From NCBI RefSeq assembly GCF_037948395.1, contig NZ_CP149940.1, positions 5,022,001 through 5,086,000 of the forward strand: DNA of 64,000 bases. The letters are read 5' to 3'. Both the position numbers and the translations under genes were made by a program. This DNA comes from Serratia nevei (GTDB lineage Bacteria > Pseudomonadota > Gammaproteobacteria > Enterobacterales > Enterobacteriaceae). The notes below the pieces were generated by a model. It was not told where the DNA came from and ran no database searches. It saw nothing but the letters and a program-made list of their open reading frames with translations. Positions 61,121 to 64,000 of this stretch are shown here, piece after piece; the first letter of the stretch is position 1, and the number at the start of each line of letters is the position of its first letter.

Positions 61121-62614
61121 ATGCCCAGAACAGCCAAAGTCGTTGACGTCCCCGCCATCGGCGAGCTCGATCGCCTGGCGGGCCAGCTTAGCCACCAGCT
61201 GGCGCAGGCCCTGCGCCAGGCCATCCACCGGGGCGATCTGAAAGCGGGCGATCTGCTGCCCTCGACGCGCCGGCTATCAGCGGCGCTGAATCTGGCACGC
61301 GGCACGGTATTGGAAGCATTCGCTCAGCTAACGGCGGAAGGCTTTCTCGAACCGCAGCCCGGCTCCGGCACCCGGGTCGCTCACTATCAGGCGCCGCGGC
61401 GCACGCCGCACGCCAACGTGCAGGCGAGTTCGGCGGTAGCGGTGCCGCTTTCTTCACAGGCGCAGCATCTGGCGCGCTTCGCCGCCCAGGCACGGGCGCT
61501 GCCGCCGGTGCCGTTCACCGTCTCGGTGCCGATCGGTGATACCGCGCCCGACGATGTCTGGCGGCGGCTCGGCAACCGCATCCGGGCACGTGGCCCGGGC
61601 GCCCCGTCGGGCTACGGCGATCCGCTGGGCGCGTTGCCGCTGCGCGAAGCCATCTGCGACTATGTGCGCCGTTCCCGCTCGGTAAACTGCACGCCGCAGC
61701 AAATCCTCATCACCTCCGGCACGCAACAAGGGCTCTATTTGGCCGCCCAGATCCTGCTGGACGCCGGCGACAGCGCCTGGGTCGAAGATCCCGCCTACGC
61801 CGGCATTACCGCCATTTTCGACAGCCTGTTTCGCGATCGGCACATGATTAGGGTGCCCGTCGCCGACGACGGCATCGACGTTGCCGCCGGCGTGCGTCTG
61901 GCCGCCGACGCCCGCGCCGCCTTTGTCACGCCGTCGCATCAATATCCGCTGGGCATGCCGATGAGCATGGCGAAAAGAAGCGCCCTGCTGGCCTGGGCCA
62001 AAGAGCGGCAGGCCTGGATCGTGGAAGACGACTACGACAGCGAGATGCGCTACGCCGGTCACCCGTTCCCTTCGCTGCAGGGGTTGGCGCCCGAACGGAC
62101 GCTCTATCTCGGCACCTTCAGCAAGGTGCTGTTCCCTTCGCTGCGGCTAGGTTACGCCATCGTGCCACCGCCGCTGGTCGACGCCTTTTGCGGCGCCAGG
62201 ATCCTGATGGATCGCCATCCACCCAGTGCGGATCAACACGTGCTGGCCGCCTTTATCGCCGAAGGGTATCTCGACCGCCATATCCGCAAAATGCGCGGCG
62301 TCTACGCCGAGAAACGCCGGGTGCTGATCGAGGCGATCAACACGCATATCCCCGCGGAGCTGGCGGTAGTGCAGCCCTGCGATCAGGGCATGCACATGGT
62401 GCTGTGGCTGAGGAAAGATCTCGATGACGTGCGGGTCGCCCAATGCGCCAACGAAGCCGGATTGGCGCTGCGGGCGGTGTCGCCGATGTATGCGCCCGGC
62501 CACGGTGAGCCGGGTCTGGTGCTGGGATTGGGCGGTTACGCCGACCGCCAGGTGCAACAGGCGGTGGAACGGCTCGGACAGGTGATCCTGGCCTGCGCCG
62601 GCAGCGGCGCCTAG
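61121..62614 (+). CDS. MocR/PdxR-type regulator (GntR helix-turn-helix with aminotransferase domain)
   Basis: Encodes 497 residues. A GntR winged helix covers about residues 15-85 (ALRQAIHRGDLKAGDLLPST, NLARGTVLEAFAQLTAEGFL). A fold-type I aminotransferase domain follows: GYGDPLGALPLREAICDYVR, WIVEDDYDSEMRY, and YLGTFSKVLFPSLRLGY with the pyridoxal phosphate lysine. Such proteins regulate vitamin B6 or amino acid-related genes; the target is not known here. It converges on an EamA transporter with shared stop bases and could regulate it. Confidence 0.88.
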   Translation: MPRTAKVVDVPAIGELDRLAGQLSHQLAQALRQAIHRGDLKAGDLLPSTRRLSAALNLARGTVLEAFAQLTAEGFLEPQPGSGTRVAHYQAPRRTPHANVQASSAVAVPLSSQAQHLARFAAQARALPPVPFTVSVPIGDTAPDDVWRRLGNRIRARGPGAPSGYGDPLGALPLREAICDYVRRSRSVNCTPQQILITSGTQQGLYLAAQILLDAGDSAWVEDPAYAGITAIFDSLFRDRHMIRVPVADDGIDVAAGVRLAADARAAFVTPSHQYPLGMPMSMAKRSALLAWAKERQAWIVEDDYDSEMRYAGHPFPSLQGLAPERTLYLGTFSKVLFPSLRLGYAIVPPPLVDAFCGARILMDRHPPSADQHVLAAFIAEGYLDRHIRKMRGVYAEKRRVLIEAINTHIPAELAVVQPCDQGMHMVLWLRKDLDDVRVAQCANEAGLALRAVSPMYAPGHGEPGLVLGLGGYADRQVQQAVERLGQVILACAGSGA

Positions 62615-63528
62615 CGGGAAAAACGTTTGGCGCCGAACACGCAAACCACCACGCCGGCCATCACGGCGATCATCATCGGCTGGACGGTCTCATGCAGCAG
62701 CCAGCCCGCCAGCGCCAGGCCGAAGAACGGCTGCAGCAGCTGCAACTGTCCGACGGCGGCGATGCCGCCCTGCGCCAGGCCGCGATACCAGAAAATAAAC
62801 CCAATCCACATGCTGAACACCGAGACGTAAACCAGCGACAGCCAGGCGGCGCCGCTGATCGCAGGCCAACCGGCCGGCGCCGCCAGCCAGGTGGCCGCCA
62901 GCGTCAACGGCAACGCCACCACCAGCGCCCAGGAGATCACCTGCCAGCCGCCGATCCGGCGCGACAGCACCGCCCCTTCGGCATAGCCCAGGCCGCACAG
63001 CAACACCGCCCCGACCATCAGCGCATCCCCTTGCCAGGCACCGCCGCTCCCCTGGCTCAACGCGAAAGCGCCCACCAGCACGGCGCCGACGCCTGAAAAA
63101 GCCCAAAAAGCGGGCTTGGGCCGTTCTCCGCCGCGCAAAACGCCAAAACCGGCGGTCGCCAGCGGCAGCAGGCCGATGTACACCAGCGAATGCGCCGACG
63201 TGGTGTGCTGCAGCGCCAGCGCCGTCAGCAGCGGAAAACCGATGACCACGCCGAGCGCCACAAACAGCAGCGGCGGCAAATCGGCCCGCGTCGGCCGCGC
63301 CTGCCGGGTGATCAGCAACGCACACAGGGCCAGCAAGGCGGCGATCGCCGCCCTGACCGCCGTCAGAAACAGCGGATCGAGCTCCAGCACCGCCACTCGC
63401 GTGGCGGGCAGCGAGCCGCTGAAGATCATCATGCCGAGGAAGCCGTTCATCCAGCCCTGAGCCGAATGCCCGGCGGCGGGATGAGCAGGGGGAACAACGA
63501 GAGTTTTTTCAGACTGACTGTCCGTCAT
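62611..63528 (-). CDS. EamA/DMT-family transporter
   Basis: Encodes 305 residues from [24 protein letters not shown] seven bases upstream favours this ATG over a GTG five codons earlier. It has ten hydrophobic segments in two EamA repeats (GWMNGFLGMMIFSGSLPATR to about 150, and ALMVGAVLLCGLGYAEGAVL onward). The family exports amino acids and other metabolites; the substrate cannot be told. Its stop overlaps that of the MocR gene. Confidence 0.88.
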   Translation of the reverse strand: MTDSQSEKTLVVPPAHPAAGHSAQGWMNGFLGMMIFSGSLPATRVAVLELDPLFLTAVRAAIAALLALCALLITRQARPTRADLPPLLFVALGVVIGFPLLTALALQHTTSAHSLVYIGLLPLATAGFGVLRGGERPKPAFWAFSGVGAVLVGAFALSQGSGGAWQGDALMVGAVLLCGLGYAEGAVLSRRIGGWQVISWALVVALPLTLAATWLAAPAGWPAISGAAWLSLVYVSVFSMWIGFIFWYRGLAQGGIAAVGQLQLLQPFFGLALAGWLLHETVQPMMIAVMAGVVVCVFGAKRFSR

Positions 63529-63822
63529 GTGAACGCTCCGCACGCCTGAGGCATACCGAAATCGGCAACCCGCGAGGCGATGTCATAGTGAAAGAGAACA
63601 TCGTTCCCCGGCGTCGCTTGCCGGGGCCAGGTTCTATTTTTCAGATAAAGCGGTTCACAGACAGGTCCAGATAGCGAAATTTTCACTGTGCCGGTTAGCA
63701 AAGCGCGCCGCTAACGCCAAAGAAGGGCGTTTTTCGGGCTGTCCTTGGCCGTTTGGCGGCTCTGCCTGCGGGGTATCATGGACTTTTATGCGTTTTTGCA
63801 GAACAGGACAAGGTGCGGTGCC

Positions 63823-64000
63823 GTGGTGAAACCCTTCTTACGCAGTGGCAGTTTGGATGATGTGCTGGCTTTAGGCGAAAACGGGCAACCGGTCTACGCC
63901 TGCGCGCAGCAGCTGCGGGAAACCCTGCGTCTTCGCCGGCAGCAGCAGGCCGCCGACTGTCTGGCGATCCCCCAGCCGAACGAAAGCGGCACCCGCATCG
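63823..64000 (+). CDS. N-terminus of a SrfA-like protein (partial)
   Basis: An open frame begins with GTG GTG (63823 or 63826), preceded by AAGG, and runs off the right edge after 59 codons. It reads VKPFLRSGSLDDVLALGENG, then LRETLRLRRQQQAADCLAIP. From memory this resembles the start of SrfA, first gene of the srfABC putative virulence operon of enterobacteria. The evidence is short and unaided by a search, so the identification is tentative. The 294-bp gap before it holds no other gene I can see. Confidence 0.4.
   Translation, partial: MVKPFLRSGSLDDVLALGENGQPVYACAQQLRETLRLRRQQQAADCLAIPQPNESGTRI

Overview
The window is a chromosomal segment of an enterobacterium, most likely Serratia (S. 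marcescens or a close relative). This rests on overall high GC, protein similarity to E. coli genes recalled from memory, and a gene order that follows the E. coli malPQ-malT ... glpEGR-glpD-glgPACXB-asd-yhgN-gnt-yhhW-ryhB-yhhY block with extra modules inserted. No species assignment can be proved without a database search. I see no rRNA, tRNA, insertion sequence, prophage or CRISPR array.

Layout. 1-5.7 kb: maltodextrin genes malQ (edge) and malP, divergent from their activator malT. 5.7-12.4 kb: a complete L-ascorbate module, ulaABCDEF divergent from ulaG-ulaR, with two matched UlaR operator-like palindromes between ulaA and ulaG; it occupies the malT-glp interval. 12.4-16.4 kb: glpE, glpG, glpR and glpD, all in one direction. 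16.4-26.0 kb: the glycogen operon glgBXCAP. 26.5-31.7 kb: asd, yhgN, and the gluconate genes gntK, gntT, gntR with a 32-bp perfect palindrome as GntR operator. 32-34.7 kb: yhhW pirin, the iron-responsive small RNA RyhB with its Fur box, yhhY acetyltransferase, and a P1-family peptidase with a Tat-type signal. 34.8-49.3 kb: a myo-inositol island (iolE, an IolH-like gene, iolG, iolD, the iolC fusion, iolR, iolB, iolA, iolT, iolI-like) interrupted by a type II toxin-antitoxin pair. 49.3-50.8 kb: the fetAB exporter.

51-61 kb is the most accessory-looking region: a chaperone-usher fimbrial operon (major subunit, minor subunit, usher, chaperone, minor subunit, two-domain adhesin, minor subunit, LuxR-type regulator). 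Divergent from it, across a 757-bp AT-rich gap with four GATC sites, lies a compact operon for a lipoprotein, an exported coiled-coil FKBP-like protein with an atypical active site, and a PapI/FaeA-like regulator. Together these look like a self-contained, possibly phase-variable surface organelle module, and they are the best candidate here for something not fully described. The window closes with a MocR-type regulator, an EamA transporter whose stop codon overlaps it in a shared CTAG, and the first codons of a gene that resembles srfA.

Metabolically the window is a carbon-use segment: polymers (maltodextrin, glycogen), glycerol-3-phosphate, ascorbate, gluconate and inositol, each next to its own local regulator (MalT, GlpR, UlaR, GntR, IolR), with CRP-like sites at malT and glpD.
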